Of a DNA stretch of 15,435 bases, positions 1-7,244 are shown in pieces. Origin of the DNA: Pseudomonadota bacterium (GTDB lineage Bacteria; Myxococcota_A; Polyangia; Fen-1088); the NCBI GenBank assembly GCA_023438785.1, contig JAEXQJ010000224.1:1-15435 (forward strand), in the 5' to 3' direction. Position 1 is the stretch's first letter; every line of letters starts with the position of its first letter. A program made the position numbers and the translations under genes. Under the pieces are notes generated by a model. It ran no database searches, was not told where the DNA came from, and was given only the letters and a program-made list of their open reading frames with translations.

Positions 1-155
1 TCGCTGGGCAGGCACAAGGCGACCAGGAGCCTTTTTGCGATGAACTCGCTCTTGTTCAGCCAGGACTCGTTATGGTTGTCATTCGTCAAGCTAGTGCCGT
101 CCTCTGCCGATGTTACTCGGGCAGCAACGGTTCCAGTCGAACCGAGGGACAAAAG

Positions 156-2579
156 ATGATCGGCGAGATCAAGACAGCAACGAAGGTCATGCTCTTGGCA
201 GGGACTGCGGTCGCAGTCGCAATTGTGATCGGCGGGGTTGGCTACTTCGGTATCGAAAGGATCACCGATGAGTCACAGGCGCTTGCCGAGGTCAGCATGG
301 CGAACAGTCGCGACGTGAACGGCCTGGACAAAGCTCTGACCAAAGTGGCGCGCGCGGGTTGGGCTCTGGTCAACGATCGCTTGACCGACCTCGACGCGCG
401 ACGCGACCAAATCAGTTTTCTGGAGGAGAATCTCGCGTCGTTTGATCGCCACATGGTCGAGCTCGATGCTCGCCCGAGGCAGGAGGAGGACACCCGGATC
501 TGGCGAGACGCGCAGTCGACGCTCAATGCCTGGCGACGGGAGATGGTGCCCTTTGTGGACCTGGCGAAAGAGCGACAGGCCAAGGCGGAGGCGGGGGCGA
601 GCGCGGCCGAACTGAGCGACTTGGACGAGCGCGCGTTCAAACTGCGCGCCGAGGCCAATCGCGTGTTCCAGTTGCCTTTGCTTCAGCGATTGGTGGAGAG
701 GGTCGATTCCGCCGCCGCTACCGAGCAGCGATCGGCGAAGGCCAGGGCGGCGCGGCTGGGTGTCACAATGGGCATCGTAGTCCTGGGTGCCACGGCGCTC
801 TTGCTCGCCATCGGATTCAGCGTCGCCAGAAGTGTCCGGCGGGGCATCGGAGGGATGGTGCGCGAGGCCGGGCGGTTGACTGAGGCGGCGTCCGCCGGAG
901 CCCTGTCCACGAGAACGGACCTGGACGCCGTGGGGGCTGACTTCCGTCCCGTGTTCGAGGGAATCAATGCCACCCTGGATGCGGTCACCGGGCCGCTGCA
1001 AACGGCGGCGACGTGCATGGACCGCATCGCCAAGGGCGAAATCCCCGCGAAGATCAGCGACGACTATCGCGGCGACTTCGACGCCATCAAGAAGAGCCTC
1101 AACGCGATGATCGACACGCTGACGAGCTTCGTCTCGGCCCAAGCCACGATGGCAGCAAAGCATGGCGACGGTTGGATCAAGGAAAGCATCGCGGCCGAGC
1201 ACTTTCCCGGCGTCTTCGGACAGATGGCTTTTAGCATCAACGAGCTCGTGCAGAGCCACATCGCCGTGAAGATGCGCGTTGTAGAGGTGGTCTCAGCCTA
1301 CGCGGCCGGTGACTTTTCCGTGACCATGGATCGCTTGCCCGGCGACAAGGCCCAGATCACCAAGGCGATCGATGGCGTGAAGGCCAGTCTCAGTGCCGTC
1401 AACCAAGAAATCCTGAAGCTGTCGGAAGCGGCGGTGCGCGGCGAATTGAGCGTGCGTGGCGACGCCGGACGCTTCCAGCACGACTTCCGCAGGATCATCG
1501 AGGGCGTGAATAGGACCTTGGATGCCATGCTGGCGCCAATTGGTGAGGCCACATCGGTGGTGGAGAGACTGGCCCATCGAGATCTTCGTGCGCGTATGGA
1601 GGGGAGCTACGTGGGTGATCACGCGCATATCAAGAAGGTCATCAACCAGTGTGCGGAAGCCTTGCACGATGCGATGGGCCAAGTGGCCTCGGCGGTGGAA
1701 CAAGTGTCGTCGGCCGCGGGCCAGATCGCCTCGTCCAGTCAGGCTGTGGCCGATGGCGCCTCTTCTCAGGCCAGTTCGCTCGAAGAGACGTCGTCCAGCT
1801 TGGAGTCCATGAATTCGATGGCGCGGCGGGCGGCGGACAGCGCCCAGCAAGCCAATGCGCTCGCTCAGGCGGCCAAGTCTTCGGCGGCCGACGGTTCGAG
1901 CGCCGTCGAGCAAATGACCGTCTCGATGGGCAAGATCAAAGCGTCCGCCGAGGGGACCTCACAGATCATCAAGGACATCAACGAGATCGCTTTCCAAACC
2001 AATCTGCTCGCTCTCAACGCCGCCGTGGAAGCGGCTCGAGCCGGTGAGGCTGGCCGCGGGTTTGCCGTGGTCGCCGAGGAGGTGCGCAGTCTGGCTCTGC
2101 GATCCAAAGAGGCGGCCATGAAGACCGAGGAGCTGATCCGCGAATCGGTGCGCCAGGCAGGCGAAGGCGAAGTCAACGCCAAGGGAGTCAGCAGCAAGCT
2201 GGCCGACATCCTTGAAGGTGTCAGCAAGGTGAGCGAGATCGTGACGGAGATTTCAGCCACCGCCAAGGAGCAAGCCGCCGGCGTGGACCAGGTGAGCGCG
2301 GCCGTGGCCGACATGAACAAGGTCACGCAGCAGAACGCCGCCAATTCGGAAGAATCGTCGTCAGCAGCGGCCGAGCTGTCCAGTCAGTCCGAGGAGCTGG
2401 CCGCCATGGTGGGCAGCTTCCAGCTCTCGAAGAGTTCATCGCCGCGCCCAGCGGGGGCCATTCGTCCCGCACCTCGTGCTGTGGCGCGCGCTGCCCATCG
2501 CCGTGCCCCAACGGCCGCCCCTGTCAACCCCGAAGCCCTCATCCCACTAGAACAAGACCCGGATTTTCGGGACTTCTGA
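156..2579 (+). CDS. Methyl-accepting chemotaxis protein with several HAMP domains
   Basis: Inner-membrane chemoreceptor that should signal to a CheA/CheW array. Counting from ATG 156 it has 807 residues. TM1 is at about 11-33, a mainly helical periplasmic sensor at 34-195, and TM2 at about 201-224. HAMP-like units follow at about 225-280, 279-322, 368-412, 415-459 and 460-503. The methyl-accepting coiled-coil hairpin spans about 504-757, with its conserved tip near 606-645 (DINEIAFQTNLLALNAAVEA, then GRGFAVVAEEVR). The tail is Pro/Ala/Arg-rich, ends in acidic residues and lacks a CheR-docking pentapeptide. I chose ATG 156 over the longer frame opening at 72 because GAGGGA precedes it at good spacing and the basic, hydrophobic N-terminus begins there. 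No chemotaxis genes are next to it, so it is probably an orphan receptor. The ligand cannot be predicted. Bases 1-155 upstream show no gene. Confidence 0.95.
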   Translation: MIGEIKTATKVMLLAGTAVAVAIVIGGVGYFGIERITDESQALAEVSMANSRDVNGLDKALTKVARAGWALVNDRLTDLDARRDQISFLEENLASFDRHMVELDARPRQEEDTRIWRDAQSTLNAWRREMVPFVDLAKERQAKAEAGASAAELSDLDERAFKLRAEANRVFQLPLLQRLVERVDSAAATEQRSAKARAARLGVTMGIVVLGATALLLAIGFSVARSVRRGIGGMVREAGRLTEAASAGALSTRTDLDAVGADFRPVFEGINATLDAVTGPLQTAATCMDRIAKGEIPAKISDDYRGDFDAIKKSLNAMIDTLTSFVSAQATMAAKHGDGWIKESIAAEHFPGVFGQMAFSINELVQSHIAVKMRVVEVVSAYAAGDFSVTMDRLPGDKAQITKAIDGVKASLSAVNQEILKLSEAAVRGELSVRGDAGRFQHDFRRIIEGVNRTLDAMLAPIGEATSVVERLAHRDLRARMEGSYVGDHAHIKKVINQCAEALHDAMGQVASAVEQVSSAAGQIASSSQAVADGASSQASSLEETSSSLESMNSMARRAADSAQQANALAQAAKSSAADGSSAVEQMTVSMGKIKASAEGTSQIIKDINEIAFQTNLLALNAAVEAARAGEAGRGFAVVAEEVRSLALRSKEAAMKTEELIRESVRQAGEGEVNAKGVSSKLADILEGVSKVSEIVTEISATAKEQAAGVDQVSAAVADMNKVTQQNAANSEESSSAAAELSSQSEELAAMVGSFQLSKSSSPRPAGAIRPAPRAVARAAHRRAPTAAPVNPEALIPLEQDPDFRDF

Positions 2580-2797
2580 GCGGCTCTCAATGAGCGCGAA
2601 GGTCCTGCGCAGCAACTCGGCTCATCGGATGTGGCGCGCGGGCGCCAGGTTTGTCCGGGCGGGCGCACCTTCCTGACGCTGGGGACCTGTCTGCGCAACG
2701 GAAGTTCGGCACCGGCGTCTTCCACGACGGCGGTGCCAGCCAGCGCGACGACGGAGACGGGGCCGGGGGCGACCTCCTCACGCTCAACTGAAACCTC

Positions 2798-3259
2798 TCA
2801 GCGGCAAGCAACCGGAACAGATAGATCTGCGCCATCAGGCAAGGAGTCCCTGCAGGTGCAGAGCTTCTGACAGGCGAGCGGCCCGACGGAAAATTCGATT
2901 ACACAGGCGAAACCACCCTGGCACGGGGTATTGGCGACAGGTGTGCAATCGCTGTCCTCGTTGCAGCTGGCGGTGCACATGCCCACGCCCGGCTCGTCCA
3001 GCGGCTTCACACAGATTCGGCCGGCGCATTCGAGAGCCTGAGCGTTGAACACGGCCACCGTTGGCCCCGCATCGCGCAGGATGTCGCATATCTCGCCCAC
3101 GCCTTTGCCGGACCACCTGGCATCCACCGTCGCCGGGTCTGTCGTGGCCGGCGCAGCACCCGCCTCGGGCGTGGTGGACAAGTTCTCGCCACCCGAACAC
3201 CCGCCGCAAACGAGACCGGAACCGATGAGCACCCAGATTCGCAACAGCCGTCCAGACAT
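2798..3259 (-). CDS. Cysteine-rich lipoprotein, function unknown
   Basis: A 153-residue secreted protein. The N-terminus is a lipoprotein signal peptide: basic MSGRLLR, a hydrophobic core, then VCGGC with Cys21 as the likely lipidated residue. A Ser/Thr/Ala/Pro-rich linker runs to about residue 47. The rest is a Cys-rich module with spacing such as CTASCNEDSDC and PCQGGFAC, presumably a small disulfide-stabilised fold. Similar Cys-rich lipoproteins with NEDSDC-like segments are common in myxobacteria; that comparison is from memory. The ATG at 3259 has only GAGG two bases upstream, so the start rests on the signal peptide. It is the only gene between the chemoreceptor and the repeat block, and no partner is evident. 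The 218 bases beyond its stop (2580-2797), up to the chemoreceptor end, show no convincing gene or terminator. Confidence 0.75.
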   Translation of the reverse strand: MSGRLLRIWVLIGSGLVCGGCSGGENLSTTPEAGAAPATTDPATVDARWSGKGVGEICDILRDAGPTVAVFNAQALECAGRICVKPLDEPGVGMCTASCNEDSDCTPVANTPCQGGFACVIEFSVGPLACQKLCTCRDSLPDGADLSVPVACR

Positions 3260-3348
3260 CGCCTCGTTTTTGCTTTGAGTGGCAGCCGAACGTCAAGGCC
3301 ATCCAGGGCTGACGTGGCCGGCGTCATGGGCGGACGATCGGGGGCGTG

Positions 3349-3600
3349 GGCTGAGCCGATCGGCTCTCTCCGCCGCCGAGTCGGCACCTTGGCTCAGCCG
3401 ATCGCCTCTCTCCGCCGCCGAGTCGGCGCCTTGGCTCAGCCGATCGCCTCTCTCCGCCGCCGAGTCGGCACCTTGGCTCGGCCGATCGGCTCTCTCCGCC
3501 GCCGAGTCGGCACCTTGGCTCAGCCGATCGCCTCTCTCCGCCGCCGAGTCGGCACCTTGGCTCAGCCGATCGCCTCTCTCCGCCGCCGAGTCGGCACCTT
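3349..3600. repeat. Six tandem copies of a 42-bp repeat
   Basis: Units start at 3349, 3391, 3433, 3475, 3517 and 3559 and abut exactly with no spacers. Units 3, 5 and 6 are identical; units 1 and 4 differ from them at two positions each and unit 2 at one. Each unit contains GGCTCAGCC-type and GCCGAGTCGGC dyads, and units 1 and 4 create GCCGATCGGC palindromes. One plus-strand frame (ATG 3326 to 3643) reads the unit as 14 residues with hydrophobics spaced 4-3-4-3. All five substitutions between units change the amino acid in that frame, which argues against coding. It is probably a noncoding minisatellite or a protein-binding array. Confidence 0.9.
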
Positions 3601-3686
3601 GAGCCGCGAAAGCTCGCCGCGCCGACGCTGCGCCTGGCCATGAGGGATCTGTGGGACGCCCCCAATGCCGCGGAGCGCGCCAACCC

Positions 3687-3709
3687 GAAAGCGCGTTTCT
3701 CGCGCTTTC
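3687..3709. terminator. Perfect stem-loop, possible terminator of the sorting operon
   Basis: GAAAGCGCG (3687-3695) pairs perfectly with CGCGCTTTC (3701-3709) across a 5-base loop. It lies about 50 bases past the stop of the minus-strand gene ending at 3760, where a terminator would be expected. There is no U-tract on either strand, so factor-independent termination is uncertain. It could equally be an mRNA-stabilising 3' hairpin. Confidence 0.45.
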
Positions 3710-3759
3710 TGCTCAAGATGATTGATGGGGCGCGCGACGCGGGTCCCGGGCAGCGGTCG

Positions 3760-4500
3760 CTATGTTCGGGCGTAGCGCCTGCGCAGCGACAGCACAGTGG
3801 TGAGTCCCAGCAGCAACACCAGGCCGATGGTTGCCCAGGTCGACAGCGCCGGGACGGGCGGGGCCGGCACCGTCACGAGGAGGTGAACGTTGTCGACGCC
3901 GATGACCTCTCCTGCGTTGTTCTGCACGGCATTGATGATGGCGAAGCGTACGGTCTGGCCAGCGCGAGAGGAAATGTTGAAAGTGAGCGTCGCCTTCGAC
4001 TGCATCGTCGTGTCGGCAGCGGCCAGTGATGCGAAGACCACGGAGCCATTCAACGCGGCGAAGGTGTACCCCGGCACCTCTGCAGTGGAGTAGATGCCCA
4101 CTTTGTAGCCGTTGTTGAGCGCATTGATGGCGCCTTTCACACCTACGTCAAAGGTGATGGTCGCGGTCGTCGCGCCGGCCGGAATGGCCACGTCTTGGTA
4201 CAAGACGCAGCTCGTGATAGGGGTTCCCGCGGTGGTGGACGACACGCTGCCGAGAGCGATCTGGGTGCCGTGGGTGGCAGGGAAACCGGCCAGGCTCGTG
4301 AGGGTCTCGGTGCCGGGTGCGATGGCGCCGTTGAAACTGCACGTGCCGGTGGCGCCCAACTCATAGTGCGACCCTGTGGTCCACCCCGTCAGGCCTGACT
4401 CGAAGGAGCCGTTGGTCAGGACATCGGTCTGCGCAGACGCTGTCTGGGCCAGAAGACAGGTCACAAACGCGGCACTCGCGATCGCCGTTACAGCTCTCAT
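3760..4500 (-). CDS. Secreted protein with an IPTL-CTERM-like C-terminal sorting signal
   Basis: A 246-residue exported protein and the probable substrate of the exosortase fusion encoded just upstream. A signal peptide covers residues 1-23 (cleavage after ASA). The body is beta-rich, opens with NGSFESGLTGW and ends with GVDNVHLLV, a pattern like jelly-roll or galactose-binding-type domains of PEP-CTERM proteins. The tail is tripartite: VPALSTW at 216-222, a hydrophobic helix at about 223-239, then RRR at 240-242. This matches the architecture of the IPTLxxWG-CTERM signal processed by exosortase H, with V-P-A-L for I-P-T-L and T-W-A for x-W-G. The start at 4500 is set by AAGGAG at ideal spacing and by the signal peptide; a longer frame opens at 4575 but lacks these. 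The ATG overlaps the upstream stop (ATGA). The molecular role of the mature domain is unknown. Confidence 0.85.
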   Translation of the reverse strand: MRAVTAIASAAFVTCLLAQTASAQTDVLTNGSFESGLTGWTTGSHYELGATGTCSFNGAIAPGTETLTSLAGFPATHGTQIALGSVSSTTAGTPITSCVLYQDVAIPAGATTATITFDVGVKGAINALNNGYKVGIYSTAEVPGYTFAALNGSVVFASLAAADTTMQSKATLTFNISSRAGQTVRFAIINAVQNNAGEVIGVDNVHLLVTVPAPPVPALSTWATIGLVLLLGLTTVLSLRRRYART

Positions 4501-7169
4501 TTCTGGTCTCCTTTTCGTGAACCCATGCCATCGAAGGCGGCGTCGCCGGCACGCCTCGACTGCGAGCGACAGCATGTATCGGCACTTCCCGAGGAATCCT
4601 CAGGCTCTGCTCTGAGGTCGCTCGGCCTGGGCGCCAACTCTCCTCGGCCGGCCACCCGGACCATCACCGCCTGGGCGCCCAAGGCCTCCGTCAGCCTCGC
4701 CCGCCACGGCCATTCGTCGATCCCGGGTCGGCAGCAGTACAGGCTGAAGGCGGCGTATCCGGCTTCGGGATAGGTGTGACAGGCCAGGTGCGATTCGCTC
4801 AGCCCCTGCAGCCCCGTGATGCCCGCTTCGCCATCGAAGACATGCCAGAGCGGCTGCCCCACCGTGTGGAGGCCCAGGTCCGAGACCACGGCCGCGAACA
4901 GCGCCTGCAGCGTCTCGCGCGAGCGGAGCCCCTGCGGATTGCAGCCGAAGGCGTCGACCAGCCACTCGCGACCCGCGGTGCTAAAGCGCCGGTCCTGGGT
5001 CGCCAGCGGCAAACGCTCCGCGATGGCCGCGATCAAGTAACCGTGGCGATGCAGAGCCGGCACGTGCCGTTCCAGCCAGGTGAAGAGGTGAACCGCCGTG
5101 GCGGTCAGGCGCGCCAGCCGCGGAAACCGCGTGTGGCACAGCAGATCCAGCATGCGCAGCCAGCCCGGGATGAAGAGCACCCCGTCCTCGGCCACCACCG
5201 AGAAGCCAGCCTGGGTCAGCATGCGGCGCAGGGTGCCCCTGGAATACGACTTCTCGAAGCCGTAGCCGTACAAACCGAGGCGGTACAGCAGGGCCACCAT
5301 CAGCGGCCGCAGGAACGGGTCGTGGCGATTGGGCACGCCGATGATCGCGCGCCCGCCCGGCTTGAGCACCCGCAGCAGCTCAGCGATCGCCTGCTCGGTT
5401 TCCGCGAAGTGCTCGATGGTTCCCATCGAATAGATCGCATCGAAGCTCGCGTCCTGGAAGGGCAACGCGCGCACGTCGCCACCCGCGGCGTGGAGGGTCG
5501 CACCGCCGAACTCGCTGCGGGCCAGCTCGATGGTGGGCTTGGCGATGTCGATGCCAAACACCCGCGCCCCGCGCTGCTCGATCCACTGCAAGATGCGCGT
5601 GTTGCGCGCCTCGTCCCACAGATCGGATTTGAACACCCGCTTTCCTGCCAGATCGGGAAGGTACTGGCTAACCAGGCGCCGCTCGCCCTGGCGGTACAGC
5701 TCGGTCGAGGCGGCGCCGCCCAGGTCGGGGAACTCCTCGCCCACGTCGTCCCAGAAAGTCCGATAGGCCGTTGCGGCTTGACCACCCCCGCCTTGGCCGA
5801 CCGGGGGCGAGGCGCGGCGCACGAGCAGTGCCAGCCCCACGGGCACGACGACGGCCCAACCACGCAGGATCAACGCGTGCAGGTGGATGCCGGAGTGGGC
5901 GGCCAGCTCGCCCACGCCGACGAGGAGCAAGGCCTGTGACAGAAAGAGCCCGATGACCGCGGCGGCAAGCGTGGACCAGCGGACGGTGCGCCTCGCCGCC
6001 CACGGCAGGGCAATGAAGAGAGCGGTTTGATAGACGGGCAGAAGAAGGAGCGCGCCCTGAGCATCGTCGGCAGGACGTAGATTCGATGCCGTATGGGGGG
6101 CCCACGCGGAGAAGACCGAAGCCAAGCCGACGACCAGTCGGTTGTAGGTGGCCCCCAGCACGAGCGCGCCAACGGCACAGCCCCCCAGCGCTGCCAGACC
6201 GCGCCCGACGCCGCCTGACCCATCCGGTCTTTTGTTCCCGTACGCGGCGGCCATCATGACCAAGGCGGCGAAGAGCACGAGTTGGTGAAACCCGTGCACG
6301 ATGACGATGGGTGACTCGACCCAGGCGCCGGGGGCAGCCAACACCACCAGCCGAGCGGTGGCCAAAGCCGCCACAACGGGCAGGGTCAAGAGCAGCCCGA
6401 GCATCCGGCTGCGACGAGAGAGGGGCCACCACAGCACAGCCGCCACCCACAAAGGGATGACAGGAGAGAGAATGCACTCGGGCGTGACCGTGAACGCGCC
6501 CCGCGGCGTGCTCAGCACGTTGGCCGCCGTGCTGGCCTGGCCACCCAGAGTGTTGATGGCCACGGCCCCAAGACCCGCCACGCCACCACACAGCCTGCCG
6601 CACAGGGAACTCGCCGCGAACCACGGCGTGGCGACGACGAAGCCGCCGAAGCAGTAGAGGGCGATGCGTGGGGCCCGGCTGGACACAGCGAAGCGCTGGC
6701 CCGAGGACCGTACCCACAGATATACGAGCCCGGCGGCGCTCAGGATGGAGGCCAGTGGCCAGGCGTACTCGTGAAGGATCTTGAAGTGGTTCGGTGAGCT
6801 GGCCGCCGCGGACAAGGTGGCGATGCGCACCACGTTGAGCAGGAGAAGAGCCGGCAGGATCGTCGCGATGCCCGCGGCCCGACGACGCCACGGGGCGGGA
6901 TAGGCCAGCATGAATCCAGCGCACAAGGCCAGGACGTCCGTACCGCTGCATTCGAGGGACACGGTGACCCGGCTGGCGGACTGAGCCGCGTACCATGTCG
7001 CCGCCGCGGCCTGCAGCCGCGTGAAAGGCAAGAGCGCGTGCTGCTCGAACCAAGCCGTGCGCAGCAAGGCGAACAGCACCACGTTCCACGCGGCGGCCGC
7101 CAGCAGGAAGCGAAGGGCTGGCAATCGCCAAAGAGCCGGAGACTCCGCGCCGGTGAGTTGGGCTGACAT
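4497..7169 (-). CDS. Triple exosortase-like domain / methyltransferase / AdoMet decarboxylase fusion
   Basis: An 890-residue uninterrupted fusion. Exosortase repeat 1 has Cys74 (LECSG), Arg115 (NVVRI) and His133. Repeat 2 has Cys232 (PEC), Arg273 (TARL) and His292 or His295. Repeat 3 keeps the spacing but has Gln371, Gln412 and His431. The Cys-to-Arg interval is 41 residues in all three, as in archaeosortase A as I recall it. A Gly-rich linker (about 456-463) leads to a class I methyltransferase-like domain (about 470-720) with Asp541, GGDVRALPF and LKPGG. Residues 733-843 match bacterial AdoMet decarboxylase: LSESH (self-cleavage Glu792/Ser793), His798 and Cys813, spaced like Ser63/His68/Cys83 of the Thermotoga enzyme. 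The last 45 residues look unconserved. Exosortases cut CTERM tails in the inner membrane, so the two enzymatic domains should be cytoplasmic. The start has a weak RBS. The gene heads an operon with the sorting substrate. Confidence 0.9.
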   Translation of the reverse strand: MSAQLTGAESPALWRLPALRFLLAAAAWNVVLFALLRTAWFEQHALLPFTRLQAAAATWYAAQSASRVTVSLECSGTDVLALCAGFMLAYPAPWRRRAAGIATILPALLLLNVVRIATLSAAASSPNHFKILHEYAWPLASILSAAGLVYLWVRSSGQRFAVSSRAPRIALYCFGGFVVATPWFAASSLCGRLCGGVAGLGAVAINTLGGQASTAANVLSTPRGAFTVTPECILSPVIPLWVAAVLWWPLSRRSRMLGLLLTLPVVAALATARLVVLAAPGAWVESPIVIVHGFHQLVLFAALVMMAAAYGNKRPDGSGGVGRGLAALGGCAVGALVLGATYNRLVVGLASVFSAWAPHTASNLRPADDAQGALLLLPVYQTALFIALPWAARRTVRWSTLAAAVIGLFLSQALLLVGVGELAAHSGIHLHALILRGWAVVVPVGLALLVRRASPPVGQGGGGQAATAYRTFWDDVGEEFPDLGGAASTELYRQGERRLVSQYLPDLAGKRVFKSDLWDEARNTRILQWIEQRGARVFGIDIAKPTIELARSEFGGATLHAAGGDVRALPFQDASFDAIYSMGTIEHFAETEQAIAELLRVLKPGGRAIIGVPNRHDPFLRPLMVALLYRLGLYGYGFEKSYSRGTLRRMLTQAGFSVVAEDGVLFIPGWLRMLDLLCHTRFPRLARLTATAVHLFTWLERHVPALHRHGYLIAAIAERLPLATQDRRFSTAGREWLVDAFGCNPQGLRSRETLQALFAAVVSDLGLHTVGQPLWHVFDGEAGITGLQGLSESHLACHTYPEAGYAAFSLYCCRPGIDEWPWRARLTEALGAQAVMVRVAGRGELAPRPSDLRAEPEDSSGSADTCCRSQSRRAGDAAFDGMGSRKGDQK
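4508..4513 (-). promoter_or_regulatory. Ribosome binding site of the sorting substrate
   Basis: AAGGAG on the minus strand, seven bases before the ATG at 4500. It lies inside the last codons of the upstream fusion gene. It fixes the start of the substrate gene and, with the ATGA overlap, implies translational coupling that could support high expression of the substrate. Confidence 0.8.
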
Positions 7170-7244
7170 GGCCTAGACTGCCCGGAACAGCGCGGGCCGT
7201 CGGTCACCGAAGTCGACGTACACGTCAACAACTTCGGCACGTGA

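Larger units (their letters stand above)
3260..3759. other. 500-base gap: tandem repeats plus a stem-loop
   Basis: This stretch lies between two minus-strand genes. It holds a six-copy 42-bp repeat (3349-3600) and a perfect stem-loop (3687-3709). Open frames cross it in several phases only because the repeat unit is a multiple of three and contains few stops. The promoter of the lipoprotein gene ending at 2798 should lie near 3260-3340, but I see no clear -35/-10 pair. Confidence 0.6.

Noticed and set aside
273..1259. Long open frame opposite the chemoreceptor
   Set aside because: It mirrors a strongly supported gene; the composition is low-complexity His/Arg/Gly and no domain is seen. High G/C third positions leave such shadows.
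2557..2575. CCCG/CGGG mini-hairpin at the chemoreceptor end
   Set aside because: Only four base pairs, inside the coding region, and no following U-tract, so not a terminator.
3349..3600. CRISPR array
   Set aside because: Units abut directly with no spacers, and no cas gene is present.
3326..3643. Possible repeat protein encoded by the 42-bp array
   Set aside because: The heptad-like pattern is tempting, but every difference between units is non-synonymous in that frame, and Pro/Gly would break a coiled coil. Kept as a noncoding repeat.
4776..5939. 387-codon plus-strand frame over the fusion gene
   Set aside because: It lies entirely opposite conserved methyltransferase and decarboxylase motifs, and its translation has no recognisable domain.
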